Of a DNA stretch of 64,000 bases, positions 1-9,751 are shown piece after piece. Below the pieces are notes generated by a model. The model saw only the letters and a list, made by a program, of their open reading frames with translations. It was not told the origin of the DNA and did no database searches. Position numbers and translations under genes: made by a program. Numbering within the stretch: the first letter of the stretch is position 1; every line of letters begins with the position of its first letter. This DNA is from Alphaproteobacteria bacterium (GTDB lineage: Bacteria; Pseudomonadota; Alphaproteobacteria; Caulobacterales; Maricaulaceae), in NCBI GenBank assembly GCA_016124665.1, contig WGNH01000027.1, forward strand, positions 33,036-97,035. Direction: 5' to 3'.

Positions 1-37
1 TCGCTTCGCCGATTTGAAGGGGATTATGAACCTGCAT

Positions 38-159
38 ATTTATCTCCGATCGGCGATAAATTACAGGGATTCATCTGCATTGCAACAAATATCGTCGATC
101 GGAGATATTTTCGGCCATCGGCATCGGATAGGCAGATTTATCGTCGATCGACGATAAAT
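38..159. promoter_or_regulatory. Cluster of three 24-bp near-palindromes (38-61, 87-110, 136-159), consensus-like A(T/A)(T/A)TATC..CGATCG..GATA(T/A)(T/A)T; candidate operator array
   Basis: ATTTATCTCCGATCGGCGATAAAT, AAATATCGTCGATCGGAGATATTT, ATTTATCGTCGATCGACGATAAAT (last one a perfect palindrome); centres 49 bp apart. Confidence 0.6.
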
Positions 160-812
160 CAAATCGCCCCCTTGCCGGCCTCGGCCCAGTCTTTCAGGAA
201 GGCGTCCAGCCCCTTGTCCGTCAGCTCGTGCCGGATCATCGCATCGAAGATTTTCGGCGGAATCGTGCAGGCATCGGCCCCGGCCAGGGCGGAGCCTTCG
301 ATATGCGCCATCGTCCGGATCGAGGCCGCGAGGATATAGGTGACAAAGCCATGCTCGTCATAGAGCGTGCGGATGTCCTTGATCAGGCCCAGCCCGTCCT
401 GTCCGATATCGTCCAGACGGCCGATAAAGGGCGAGACAAAGGTCGCACCCGCTTTCGCGGCCAGCAGCGCCTGTGCCACCGAGAAGCAGAGCGTGACATT
501 CGTGGGGTGACCCTCATCGCTCAGCGCGCGGCAGGCTTTCAGCCCGTCCACGGTCAGGGGCAGCTTGACGACGATATTGTCGTGAAGGGCGCGCAGCTTC
601 TTGCCCTCGGCAATCATCGTCGCGGCATCGGTGGCCACGACCTCGGCGCTGACCGGACCGTCAACAGCTTCGCAGATCGACCTCAGGCCGTCGAAGAAAT
701 CACCGCCAGCCTTGGCCACCAGGGACGGGTTGGTCGTCACGCCATCGACCAGCCCGCCGGTGGCACGATCAGCAATCAGTCCGGCATCGGCGGTGTCCAG
801 AAACAGCATCAT
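159..812 (-). CDS. tal: Transaldolase / fructose-6-phosphate aldolase family
   Basis: MMLFLDTADAGLIADR...VDGVTTNPSLVAK...VSAEVVATD...NIVVKLPLT...TLCFSVAQALLAAKAGATFVSPFIGRLDD; start placed at internal MM of ORF 159..1004. Confidence 0.9.
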   Translation of the reverse strand: MMLFLDTADAGLIADRATGGLVDGVTTNPSLVAKAGGDFFDGLRSICEAVDGPVSAEVVATDAATMIAEGKKLRALHDNIVVKLPLTVDGLKACRALSDEGHPTNVTLCFSVAQALLAAKAGATFVSPFIGRLDDIGQDGLGLIKDIRTLYDEHGFVTYILAASIRTMAHIEGSALAGADACTIPPKIFDAMIRHELTDKGLDAFLKDWAEAGKGAI

Positions 813-968
813 GGCAGCATCTCCTCTTGTCTTGCTCCCCCGCTTATCGCCTGCCGGTGAAGGAAACGTGACGAGACGGCTTGGAGGATGCCCCCCACAT
901 GCGCTAACTAGCCGCCACACCAATTCATGCGTCCCGGACGGGCACGCTGCAAACGGAGGCGACCGGAT

Positions 969-1718
969 ATGGCCGGACACTCGAAATGGGCAAACATCCA
1001 GCACCGCAAGGGCCGTCAGGACAAGGCCCGCGGCAAGTTGTTTTCTAAGCTATCCAAGGAAATCACTATTGCGGCCAAGATGGGCGGCCCCGACCCGGAC
1101 ATGAATCCGCGCCTGCGTCTGGCGGTGGCCAACGCCAAGGGCCAGTCCATGCCCAAGGACAATATCCAGCGCGCCATCGACAAGGCGTCGGGCAATGATG
1201 TCGATGCCTATGAGGAAATCCGCTATGAGGGTTTCGGCCCCGGCGGTATCGGCATCATCGTGGAATGTTCGACCGACAACCGCAATCGCGCAGCGTCCGA
1301 TGTGCGCACCGCCTTCTCGAAAAATGGCGGCAATCTCGGCGAGACCGGTGCCGTCGCCTTCATGTTCGATCAGGTGGGCGAGATCCGCTATTCCGAAGAG
1401 GTTGCCGACGAGGAGGCGATGTTCGAGGCCGCGATCGAGGCTGGCGCCGAGGACGTCATCTATGAAGAGGGTGATGAGGACGAGGGCGAGCCCGGCGAGC
1501 GCATCGTCTTTTGCGCCCGCGATGATCTCGCCGAAGTGGCCGCCAACCTCCAGACCGCACTGGGCGAACCGAAATCCGTCAATATCATCTGGAAACCCCA
1601 GACCTTGACGCCGGTCGAGGCCGACAAGGTCGACAGCGTCGTCCGTCTGCTCGAAGTGCTGGATGATCTCGACGACGTCCAGAATGTCTACGCCAATGCC
1701 GACTTCCCGGACGAATAG
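969..1718 (+). CDS. yebC: YebC/PmpR family regulatory protein
   Basis: [37 protein letters not shown] signature. Confidence 0.95.
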   Translation: MAGHSKWANIQHRKGRQDKARGKLFSKLSKEITIAAKMGGPDPDMNPRLRLAVANAKGQSMPKDNIQRAIDKASGNDVDAYEEIRYEGFGPGGIGIIVECSTDNRNRAASDVRTAFSKNGGNLGETGAVAFMFDQVGEIRYSEEVADEEAMFEAAIEAGAEDVIYEEGDEDEGEPGERIVFCARDDLAEVAANLQTALGEPKSVNIIWKPQTLTPVEADKVDSVVRLLEVLDDLDDVQNVYANADFPDE

Positions 1719-1720
1719 GC

Positions 1721-2599
1721 GTGCAACCCGGTCTGACCTTCCTTGATGCCGTCAACGTCCCGTCCGGTCCCGGCACGGGCGATGACCGCTATGGATTTGA
1801 TGAAGGGCAGGGCACAGCCTGGGTCATTGATGGCGCCACCGATGTCGGCACGCGGCGGTTGTTTCCGGACATTGGCGAGACTCCCGATGCGCCCGATTTC
1901 GGCTGGGCAAGCGATGCAGCCTGGTATGCCGACTGTCTCTCCGGACAATTTCTGAATCCGCCGCAACCGGATGAAACGGCCACAGCCTATCTCGAACGCG
2001 TCATCGCAGATATTGATCGTCTGGCCCGCCGGGACGCCGTCGTCCCCATTGATGAACAGCCCCGTCACAATCTGCCCAGCGCGGGCGGCATCTGGATGCG
2101 GCGCGTCGATGACCGGCTGGAATTTGCCGGGCTGGGCGATTGCGTGGCCATTGTCCGCACCGGCGGACACACGCAATTCGTCGGTCAGCTGGATCTGATC
2201 AGGGCCGAACACGCGCTCAACCGCAAGCAACTGGCCGAGCCGGCGGGCAAGGCGGGCGGCTATGCCAGTGCCCGCGACGCCCGCAACCGGATGAATACCG
2301 AGGGTGCACACTGGGTGTTTTCCCTGCACCCGGAAGCAGCGGCCCATGCCGAGGTGACGCAAATGCAGATCCGCGGCGAGGCCCATGTGCTCCTGATGTC
2401 GGACGGTTTCTTCCGTCTGGTCGAACCCTATGGGCTTTATGACATCAACACGCTGATGGACCGGGCGCTTGAGGATGATGCCCTGCCGGACCTGACGGCG
2501 CAATTGCGCGCCGCCGAACAGAATCCGGAAGACGATATCCGCCTCGGCCGGTTGAAAACCTCCGACGATGCCTGCGCTGTACTCGTGGAAATCAGCTAG
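1721..2599 (+). CDS. PP2C-like protein phosphatase family protein
   Basis: DDRYGFDEGQGTAWVIDGATDVG..., FAGLGDCVAIVR, LLMSDGFFRLVE. Confidence 0.6.
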   Translation: MQPGLTFLDAVNVPSGPGTGDDRYGFDEGQGTAWVIDGATDVGTRRLFPDIGETPDAPDFGWASDAAWYADCLSGQFLNPPQPDETATAYLERVIADIDRLARRDAVVPIDEQPRHNLPSAGGIWMRRVDDRLEFAGLGDCVAIVRTGGHTQFVGQLDLIRAEHALNRKQLAEPAGKAGGYASARDARNRMNTEGAHWVFSLHPEAAAHAEVTQMQIRGEAHVLLMSDGFFRLVEPYGLYDINTLMDRALEDDALPDLTAQLRAAEQNPEDDIRLGRLKTSDDACAVLVEIS

Positions 2600-3690
2600 T
2601 CTGCGGGCAGCTCATACCGGCCGATAACGGGCCGCGTCAGCGAGCCGAGCCAGAGATTGCCCTCATCGTCCGGCACCACATTCGCCAGCATGCCAAAGCG
2701 GCTGTCCGGATCATGGAAGCTGTCGAGATAATTGCCCTCCTCATCGACAACGAGCACGAAGGCTTTTGTTTCGCCGGGGCGCAGCCACACCCATTCCGGC
2801 AATTTGGTAATCATCCGCGTCCAGAATGGGTTGCGGTGTAAAAACCGCATGATCGGCACGCGTTGTGTATCCATGGTGATGTAGAGACGGCCCTGACCAT
2901 CCCCCATCAGCCCGTCGGGTATGCCCGGCAAATTCTCGGCCAGGATTTCGAACTCGCCGGCGCGCGGCCCCTGCAGCCAGTAACGCGACAGCCGGTAGCG
3001 ATAGGTTTCGAGAACGAAAACGGCGCGATTATCTGCCGACATGGCCACGCCATTGGCGAAATACAGCCCGTCCGCCAGTACCTCCATCTCGCCCGTTGCC
3101 GGATCAAGCGCATAGAGAAGGCCATAGGGGCGGTTCTCTGCCATGTCATAAGCGTATTGCGGCGTGCCCTGACCCGCACCCCAGCGGTAAGAGGCTTCGG
3201 AAAAATAGATCGTCCCGTCCGGCCCGATATCGAGATCATCGGCAAAGGCCAGCGGATATTCGGTTTCACCCGTGGACAGCAGGGTGACCTCCCCCGACTC
3301 CACATTCACGGCATAAATCCCGTCAATCGCGGCGGCGATGAGCCGGCCTTGAGCATCCCATTGCAGCCCCAGCACGGAATAGCCGTCCGTCACCTGTGCC
3401 ACCGTGTCGCCGGCCCAGTCATCCCCGTCACGTATCAGCCGGAGGATCGATCCGTCATGCTGGCCGGAATAGACGGCCCCATCGGCACCGATCGCCACAT
3501 CCTCGGAGGTGTGCAGTAAGGGGTGGGAGATCAGCTCGGCATCGGCCAGCCGTCCGCGCGGTTCCAGAGCGCCGGTGAGGGCCGGGGGTTCGGGTTCGTC
3601 CCAATGGGCAGGGTCGACCTGTGCCGGCCACGCCCACCATAGCAGAAACAGCACGCCGAAAACGCCCAGAATGATTGCCAGTGTCCGCAT
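2596..3690 (-). CDS. SMP-30/gluconolactonase/strictosidine-synthase-like beta-propeller protein
   Basis: N-terminal membrane anchor; GPEDVAIGADGAVYSG-like, YPLAFADDLDIGPDGTIYFSEAS, LYALDPATGEMEVLADGLYFANGVAMS. Confidence 0.75.
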   Translation of the reverse strand: MRTLAIILGVFGVLFLLWWAWPAQVDPAHWDEPEPPALTGALEPRGRLADAELISHPLLHTSEDVAIGADGAVYSGQHDGSILRLIRDGDDWAGDTVAQVTDGYSVLGLQWDAQGRLIAAAIDGIYAVNVESGEVTLLSTGETEYPLAFADDLDIGPDGTIYFSEASYRWGAGQGTPQYAYDMAENRPYGLLYALDPATGEMEVLADGLYFANGVAMSADNRAVFVLETYRYRLSRYWLQGPRAGEFEILAENLPGIPDGLMGDGQGRLYITMDTQRVPIMRFLHRNPFWTRMITKLPEWVWLRPGETKAFVLVVDEEGNYLDSFHDPDSRFGMLANVVPDDEGNLWLGSLTRPVIGRYELPAD

Positions 3691-3835
3691 GATCCCCGCC
3701 TCCCATTGATCCGGCAGCCTAGCTGCAAGTGCGCGCCTGCGGAAGCACCGCTATTAACTGTGGGAAATCGGGCCGTCGCGCGTTAGGGCACAAGCCGAAT
3801 CTCTTTATAGGTTTCGCCAGTCACATCACCCGGGA

Positions 3836-5824
3836 ATGGCCGCCATGACGTCTCTTGATCTCAACACCCTGAAACCCATGGCAAATGCCGTTCGCGCCCT
3901 GGCGATGGATGCGGTCGAAGCCGCCAATTCCGGTCATCCCGGCATGCCGATGGGCATGGCGGATGCCGCCACCGTCCTCTGGGCCCGCCATCTGAAGTTT
4001 GATCCGGCGGATCCCGACTGGCGTGACCGCGACCGCTTTGTCCTCTCGGCGGGGCATGGCTCCATCCTGATCTATGCCCTGCTGCATCTCACCGGTTATG
4101 CGGATGTTACGCTGGACGAGATCAAGAATTTCCGCCAGCTCGGTTCGAAAACACCGGGCCACCCCGAATTCGGCCACACCACCGGCGTCGAGACCACGAC
4201 CGGGCCGCTGGGACAGGGCATTTCCACTGCGGTCGGCATGGCGCTGGCCGAACGCATTCTCAACGCCCGTTTTGGCGATGATCTTGTCGATCACCGCACC
4301 TGGGTGATCGCCTCTGACGGTGATCTGCAGGAAGGGATTAGCCATGAAGCCATCTCGCTGGCCGGCCATCTCGGGCTCAAACGCCTCACTGTCCTGTGGG
4401 ACAATAATTCCATCCAGATCGACGGCGATACGGCGCTGGCCGAGACCTCTGACGTGCTCAAACGCTTTGAAGCAGCCGGCTGGACCACCGATTCCGTGGA
4501 CGGTCATGACATGGAAGCGGTCGATGCCGCGCTGGCCCGCGCCAAAACCTCTGATAAGCCGGTCCTGATTTCCTGCAAGACAGTGATCGGGTTCGGAGCC
4601 CCTACCAAGGCCGGAAAGGCCTCCAGTCATGGTTCGCCGCTGGGCGGTGACGAGCTGGCCGGGGCCAAACAGGCGCTGGGCTGGCCGCATATCGCGTTCG
4701 ACATCCCTGAAGAGATCCGCGCCAACTGGACCGCCGTCGCCGAAGGCGGAGCCATCGCACGGAAAGCCTGGGAAGGACGTTACAGCAACACGTCACGGCG
4801 CGAGGAATTCGACGCCGCCTTCAAGGCCGGACTGCCCCTTGAAGCCGCCCGCAAACTGGCCGACTGGCGCCGTGAAGTGGCCGCCGAAAAGCCGAATCTC
4901 GCCAGCCGCGCCTCCTCGGGACGGGTTCTGGAACAGATTGTGCCCGTCATGCCGGAGCTGGTCGGCGGCTCGGCGGACCTCACCGGTTCCAACCTCACCA
5001 AGACACCGGATCAGTCGCCCATTCAGGCCGGCGATTATGGCGGCCAGTATATCTATTACGGCGTCCGCGAGCACGGCATGGCGGCGTGCGCCAACGGCCT
5101 GTCCCTGCACGGCGGCGTGCGGCCCTATATCGGCACCTTCCTGGTCTTTGCCGATTACTGCCGTCCGGCCATCCGTCTTGCGGCGCTGATGGACCAGCCC
5201 GTGACCTATGTGTTCACCCACGATTCCATCGGCCTTGGCGAGGATGGCCCCACCCACCAGCCGGTCGAGCATCTCGCCTCCTTGCGGGCCATGCCCAATG
5301 TCCGCGTCTTCCGTCCGGCCGATGCGATAGAGACCGCAGAGAGCTGGGAGCTGGCCCTGTCGCACCAGACCGGACCAACGCTTCTGGCGCTGTCACGGCA
5401 GAAACTGCCCTTTGCGCGGCAGGATGACGGGTTGGAAAACCTGTCGGCACGCGGGGCCTATGTGCTGCGCGACATCGAAGCGGCAAAGGCCGTGATCATT
5501 GCGACCGGCTCGGAAATCGGTATTGCCCTTGAAGCGGCGGACATTCTCGCCGGGAAGCAGATTCCGGTTCGTGTTGTCTCTGCGCCTTGCGTGGAAATCT
5601 TCCTCGAGCAGGACCGCGCCTATCAGGACAGCGTGTTGCCGGAGGGATTGCCGCGCATCGCGGTCGAGGCCGGGCTGCGCTATGGCTGGGACGCCCTTAT
5701 CGGCCGAGAGGGCGGCTTTGTCGGCATGACCGGCTTTGGTGCCTCGGCACCTGCCGAAGCGCTCTACGAGCACTTCGGCATCACCGCGGACAACATTGTC
5801 AAGGAGGTGCTGGAACGCGTCTAG
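3836..5824 (+). CDS. tkt: Transketolase
   Basis: [77 protein letters not shown]. Confidence 0.95.
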   Translation: MAAMTSLDLNTLKPMANAVRALAMDAVEAANSGHPGMPMGMADAATVLWARHLKFDPADPDWRDRDRFVLSAGHGSILIYALLHLTGYADVTLDEIKNFRQLGSKTPGHPEFGHTTGVETTTGPLGQGISTAVGMALAERILNARFGDDLVDHRTWVIASDGDLQEGISHEAISLAGHLGLKRLTVLWDNNSIQIDGDTALAETSDVLKRFEAAGWTTDSVDGHDMEAVDAALARAKTSDKPVLISCKTVIGFGAPTKAGKASSHGSPLGGDELAGAKQALGWPHIAFDIPEEIRANWTAVAEGGAIARKAWEGRYSNTSRREEFDAAFKAGLPLEAARKLADWRREVAAEKPNLASRASSGRVLEQIVPVMPELVGGSADLTGSNLTKTPDQSPIQAGDYGGQYIYYGVREHGMAACANGLSLHGGVRPYIGTFLVFADYCRPAIRLAALMDQPVTYVFTHDSIGLGEDGPTHQPVEHLASLRAMPNVRVFRPADAIETAESWELALSHQTGPTLLALSRQKLPFARQDDGLENLSARGAYVLRDIEAAKAVIIATGSEIGIALEAADILAGKQIPVRVVSAPCVEIFLEQDRAYQDSVLPEGLPRIAVEAGLRYGWDALIGREGGFVGMTGFGASAPAEALYEHFGITADNIVKEVLERV

Positions 5825-7008
5825 CCGACGCGTTCAATCACGCCATAGCCGAAGAGCTGGTTCAGCGCCTTCTGGGCCTCTTCCTCTCCGGCCGCCTCGA
5901 AGGCGGAGAGGTTGAACACTTCGCCATCCAGTACCTTGTCGAGCCCGGCTTCAGCCGCAGACGGGAAGATCAGTTCACCGCCAGCCGTGATCAGCACAAG
6001 CCGGTCCTCATCCTCCGCCAGACGCCAGGGAATGTCGGGACGAATCCGGAATTTCGCACCCGGCGTTGTCGCCGCTCCCCGACCGGTAATGGCGCCTTCG
6101 GAATAGGGCGGCCGCGAGCGGATGAAATTGTCGACAAACAGGTCGAAGGCATTCTCGAGATTGGCTTCTTCCGCAATGATTTTGACCAGCGAGTTGAAAT
6201 GCGCCTCGGCCTGCGCCCGGTCATAGTCGGCGCGCGCATAGCCGGGCGGCAGCGACTGCCGGAATTCCGGATGCCGCAAAGCGACTTCGGACACGGCTTC
6301 CAGCATCAGGTCCGCCCAGGTTTTCACAATCATGCCAACCGTGATGTGCAGGCTGTCGGCCGAGCCCTGTGCCTGCGCATCATGCATCAGGCCGCGTGGA
6401 ACATAGGCGCAATCGCCCGCCTTGAGGACGAATTCCTCGACCAGTTCCCCGGGCTGGACATGATCCGGGTTGAAGCCTTCGCCACGATAGGGCTTGTCGA
6501 CCGATTGATCATAGAGCCGCCACAGCTTCTCGCCTTCGACCTGGAGCACGAAGACATCATGGTCGTCATAATGCGTCCGGAAGCCCTGATTGTTCGGCGG
6601 CGTCAGATAGATATTGGTCTGCACATGGCTGGTGAAGACCGATTCCATCGCCCGGCAGAAACTTTTCAGCCCCAGATCGGCCTGGTGCAGATGCGGCAGG
6701 ATCAGCGTGCCACCTTCCTGGTAGAGATTGGCGATCGCGCCGCGGTCCGCATATCCATTCGAGAGCAGGAACTGGTCGCGAGTGATCGGAGGATCGGCGC
6801 GGGCCATATCGACGTCATCGCCGTGGAAATCACGGCTGGCGAGCAGGGTATCGACCCGCGCGACCGACAACAGCTCCTTGTAGCGGTCAGGCTCGTTGCG
6901 CGAAACGATCAGCGCCTTCTGCTCGAAATAGGTCTTGAAGAAGTCCTCAGACCCGTTCGGGCCGATGCAGTAATCCAGAACGTCGCGTCCCCAAGGATGG
7001 TCAGCCAT
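5821..7008 (-). CDS. JmjC/cupin (ribosomal-oxygenase-like) Fe(II)/2-oxoglutarate-dependent oxygenase
   Basis: [37 protein letters not shown] (HxD) and [13 protein letters not shown] (distal His); start taken at [16 protein letters not shown]. Confidence 0.8.
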   Translation of the reverse strand: MADHPWGRDVLDYCIGPNGSEDFFKTYFEQKALIVSRNEPDRYKELLSVARVDTLLASRDFHGDDVDMARADPPITRDQFLLSNGYADRGAIANLYQEGGTLILPHLHQADLGLKSFCRAMESVFTSHVQTNIYLTPPNNQGFRTHYDDHDVFVLQVEGEKLWRLYDQSVDKPYRGEGFNPDHVQPGELVEEFVLKAGDCAYVPRGLMHDAQAQGSADSLHITVGMIVKTWADLMLEAVSEVALRHPEFRQSLPPGYARADYDRAQAEAHFNSLVKIIAEEANLENAFDLFVDNFIRSRPPYSEGAITGRGAATTPGAKFRIRPDIPWRLAEDEDRLVLITAGGELIFPSAAEAGLDKVLDGEVFNLSAFEAAGEEEAQKALNQLFGYGVIERVG

Positions 7009-7243
7009 ATTGTCCCCACGCATTTGATGATGTCGCAGAGCGGTTGCGCGGCGACTTTGTTCCAGTGAAATCAGGAATGAAGCAACTGTCCAGCCATGTT
7101 TGCCGAAAATACCGCAGCCAGCGGGCATTGGCGTCGATTGGCCGCATCACCCCCCATTTCGGAGCATGCCGCCGGGCGTTGCATGCGGCTGGCCAGTCAG
7201 GGGACCGGCCAGCTCCCACGCCATAAAGGCAGTTATGTCGGAA

Positions 7244-7717
7244 TTAACAGCGGCGGCCGCGGCCGATCGGATCGCCATAAGTCCCGGTATCGCTGTCTGT
7301 GCAATTACGGCGGCGGCCACCCCGGCCATTACCAACAGGATCGGCATAAGTGCCCGTATCGCTGTCCGTGATGCCGGATGTCCGCCCGCGACTGCCGCGG
7401 CCATTGCCCACCGGGTCGGCATAGCTGCCGGTATCATTGTCGGTGATTCCCGATGTGCCCCTGCCGCGTCCGCCACGGCCATTGCCCGCCGGATCCGCGT
7501 AAGGACCGGTATCACTGTCGGTGATGCCGGTCGTACGTCCTCCTCCCCGCCCGTATCCGGCGGCGTCGGCATAGGCACCGACATCAGCATCGGTAATGCC
7601 GGTATAGCTCCCGGTCGTGGCACAGCCGGTGACCAGGCCTGCAGCACCTGTCGCCAGCCCGGCCCCGGCGACTTTCGTCAGAAAGGACCGGCGGCTGAGT
7701 TTTGATTTCCTGGCCAT
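7244..7717 (-). CDS. Tat-signal repeat protein, 5 units of (GI)TDSDTGxYADPxGNGRG
   Basis: MARKSKLSRRSFLTKVAGAGLATGAAGLVTGCATT (Tat/lipobox-like) followed by Asp/Gly-rich repeats, C-terminal unit bracketed by two Cys. Confidence 0.85.
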   Translation of the reverse strand: MARKSKLSRRSFLTKVAGAGLATGAAGLVTGCATTGSYTGITDADVGAYADAAGYGRGGGRTTGITDSDTGPYADPAGNGRGGRGRGTSGITDNDTGSYADPVGNGRGSRGRTSGITDSDTGTYADPVGNGRGGRRRNCTDSDTGTYGDPIGRGRRC

Positions 7718-7756
7718 GTCATACTCCTTGCCGGCACGCCGTCCGGCATCAAATGA

Positions 7757-8332
7757 TTAGCAGCGATCACCCCGGCCGATCGGATCGCCATAGGTGCCGG
7801 TATCGGAATCCGTGCAACGGCGGCCTCCGCGGCCATTGCCCACCGGGTCAGCATAGGCACCGGTATCGCTATCGGTGACGCCTGTCCGGCGGCTGCCGCG
7901 GCCATTTCCGGCCGGATCGGCATACGTACCGGTATCGCTGTCGGTGATACCCGACCGGCGGCTACCGCGGCCATTCCCGGCCGGATCGGCATACGTACCG
8001 GAATCGCTGTCGGTGACGCCAGTCCGGCGGCTGCCACGGCCATTTCCGGCGGGATCGGCATAGGTCCCTGTATCGCTGTCGGTGATGCCGGAATTGCGCC
8101 GCCCGCGGCCATAACCGGCGCGATCGGCATTGCTGCCACTATCGCTATCGGTCACACCCGTGCGCCCGTATCCGGCGCGGTCCGCATAACTGCCGCTGTC
8201 GGAATCCGTGCGTCCGGTGTAATTCTGCGCGAGCGCACTGCCGGTCACGGTTCCGGCGGCACCGAGCGCAACGCTGGCACCGGCCACGCGCGTCAGGAAT
8301 GAGCGCCGGCTGAGTTTACCCTTTTTGGCCAT
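7757..8332 (-). CDS. Tat-signal repeat protein, 7 units of TDSDTGTYADPAGNGRGSRR
   Basis: MAKKGKLSRRSFLTRVAGASVALGAAGTVTGSALAQN then tandem units; start placed at internal Met of ORF 7757..8440. Confidence 0.85.
   Translation of the reverse strand: MAKKGKLSRRSFLTRVAGASVALGAAGTVTGSALAQNYTGRTDSDSGSYADRAGYGRTGVTDSDSGSNADRAGYGRGRRNSGITDSDTGTYADPAGNGRGSRRTGVTDSDSGTYADPAGNGRGSRRSGITDSDTGTYADPAGNGRGSRRTGVTDSDTGAYADPVGNGRGGRRCTDSDTGTYGDPIGRGDRC
7800..8220. repeat. Intragenic tandem repeat, ~69-bp period (23 aa)
   Basis: Units such as ccggtatcgctgtcggtgatacccgaccggcggctaccgcggccattcccggccggatcggcatacgta recur with few changes. Confidence 0.8.
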
Positions 8333-8474
8333 GATCCGGCCTCCCCTGTTGTCTGTCATCCGGACGGTGCCGGGTCCCTCGCAGCGAAATACTATTCCTG
8401 TGAAAGGGTTGTGGTCAAATGGAATCAAGTATTTCATCAAATAAATCGGCTATTTAACCTGCATTATATAAGAC

Positions 8475-8489
8475 TGATAATCACTCGCA
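8475..8489 (-). promoter_or_regulatory. Weak Fur-box-like half site upstream of the second repeat gene
   Basis: TGATAATCACTCGCA: left arm matches TGATAAT fully, right arm partially. Confidence 0.3.
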
Positions 8490-8548
8490 AAAAAGAAGGC
8501 GTTGCAGATCAGCCTGTAATTGGTCAGGGGCCGTGTCCGGACAAGAAA

Positions 8549-8576
8549 AAACCGGCAGCCCGAAAGCCGCCGGTTT
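8549..8576 (-). terminator. Rho-independent terminator for the third repeat gene
   Basis: AAACCGGC...GCCGGTTT stem; on the minus strand followed by a T-rich tract (ggttttttcttg). Confidence 0.75.
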
Positions 8577-8600
8577 CTTCAATTCCAACGGTCGAGCGGA

Positions 8601-8954
8601 TTAGCCCCCGCGACCGCGTCCTGCCGGATCCGAACAACCCGATGTGTCGCTGTCGGTATAGCCGGAATTGCCGCGGCCATGCCCGGCATTGTCGGCGCAG
8701 CCACCGGTATCGCTGTCGGTGTAACCGGTATAGCCGGTACCGCGGCCAGCCTGGTCGGCGTAGGAACCGCTGTCATTGTCGGTGATACCGGTGCGGCCAT
8801 TGCCTGCCGGATCCGAATTGCCACCGCTGTCGGAATCGGTACGGCCACGGATCATGGTGGCACCCGCGACGGCACCAACGGCGCCGGTGATGGCAACGCC
8901 ACCCACAACGCGTGTCATGAATGAACGGCGGCTGAGTTTACCTTTTTTGGCCAT
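8601..8954 (-). CDS. Tat-signal repeat protein, 4 units of TDSDTGxxADxAGxGRG
   Basis: MAKKGKLSRRSFMTRVVGGVAITGAVGAVAGA... then repeats; start placed at internal Met of ORF 8601..8996. Confidence 0.85.
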   Translation of the reverse strand: MAKKGKLSRRSFMTRVVGGVAITGAVGAVAGATMIRGRTDSDSGGNSDPAGNGRTGITDNDSGSYADQAGRGTGYTGYTDSDTGGCADNAGHGRGNSGYTDSDTSGCSDPAGRGRGG

Positions 8955-9077
8955 GAGAAATGGACCTCCCTTGAACTGACTGAATAAGCTGCGCATCCCC
9001 CGCGGAGCTGATTTCGCGGTGCAGTTATGCGGCGAATTGTCCCTGGGTCAAATGGAAATTTGTATTTACTTGGTATC

Positions 9078-9186
9078 TGATAGTCATTCTCATAAAAAAG
9101 CGCTCTCAGGTTGAAAATAATGGCTAAATTCTCGCTTCTGATAATCATTATCAGAATCAATGCTTGATTACTGATACTCATTCTCA
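9078..9186 (-). promoter_or_regulatory. Three Fur-box-like sites (9078-9092, 9139-9153, 9172-9186)
   Basis: TGATAGTCATTCTCA, TGATAATCATTATCA (perfect 7-1-7 inverted repeat matching the classical Fur consensus), TGATACTCATTCTCA. Confidence 0.75.
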
Positions 9187-9250
9187 ATTCTGATGCAGCG
9201 TCAGAACGGGGAGTGTGCGATGCGGATCAATCAGCGCTAGTCTCTCCCGC

Positions 9251-9751
9251 ATGAGCTCAGCGATTCGCATTCTCGGCATTGATCCCGGCCTCCGCCACAC
9301 CGGCTGGGGCATCATAACACTGGAGGGGTCGCGCTTGCGGCGTGTGGCCGACGGGTGCATTTCGGCGAAAGCCGGTCTGCCGCTTTCCGAGCGCCTGATG
9401 GTGATTCACGCCGGGCTCGAAGCCGTCATTGCCGAGCACGAACCACATGAGGCAGCGGCCGAGGAAACCTTCATGGCCACCAATGCCGCCAGCGCGCTGA
9501 AACTGGGCCATGCCCGGGCGGCGGCCCTGCTGGCCCCGGCCCGCGCCGGATTGCCGGTGGCGGAATATGCGGCGCGCCTGGTCAAGAAGGCCGTGGTCGG
9601 GACCGGCCGCGCGGAAAAGGCGCAGGTGGCCGCCATGATCGCGATCCTGTTGCCGGGCTGTACGGCCCGTGACGATGCTGCGGATGCGCTGGCCGTGGCC
9701 ATCTGTCATGCTCATCACCGCACTGCGCATAAGCTGGGGAGTGCCGCATGA
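9251..9751 (+). CDS. ruvC: Holliday junction endonuclease RuvC
   Basis: AIRILGIDPGLRHTGWGII, AAEETFMATNAASALKLGHARAAAL. Confidence 0.95.
   Translation: MSSAIRILGIDPGLRHTGWGIITLEGSRLRRVADGCISAKAGLPLSERLMVIHAGLEAVIAEHEPHEAAAEETFMATNAASALKLGHARAAALLAPARAGLPVAEYAARLVKKAVVGTGRAEKAQVAAMIAILLPGCTARDDAADALAVAICHAHHRTAHKLGSAA

Noticed and set aside
5587-7068. 493-aa plus-strand ORF spanning tkt 3' end and the JmjC gene
   Set aside because: Out of frame with tkt and antisense to the cupin oxygenase whose HxD/His motifs are intact.
7678-8139. Alternative-frame repeat ORFs (7678..8139, 7147..7647, 7100..7705, 7875..8063)
   Set aside because: Any frame through a 69-bp tandem repeat stays open; only the chosen frames carry a Tat leader conserved among three paralogs.
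7800-8220. CRISPR-like regular repeats
   Set aside because: Period 69 bp with no unique spacers; the repeats are in-frame coding for a Tat-signal protein.
8915-9187. 90-aa minus-strand ORF across the Fur-box region
   Set aside because: Covers the palindromic sites and AT-rich regulatory DNA; no Shine-Dalgarno or family features.
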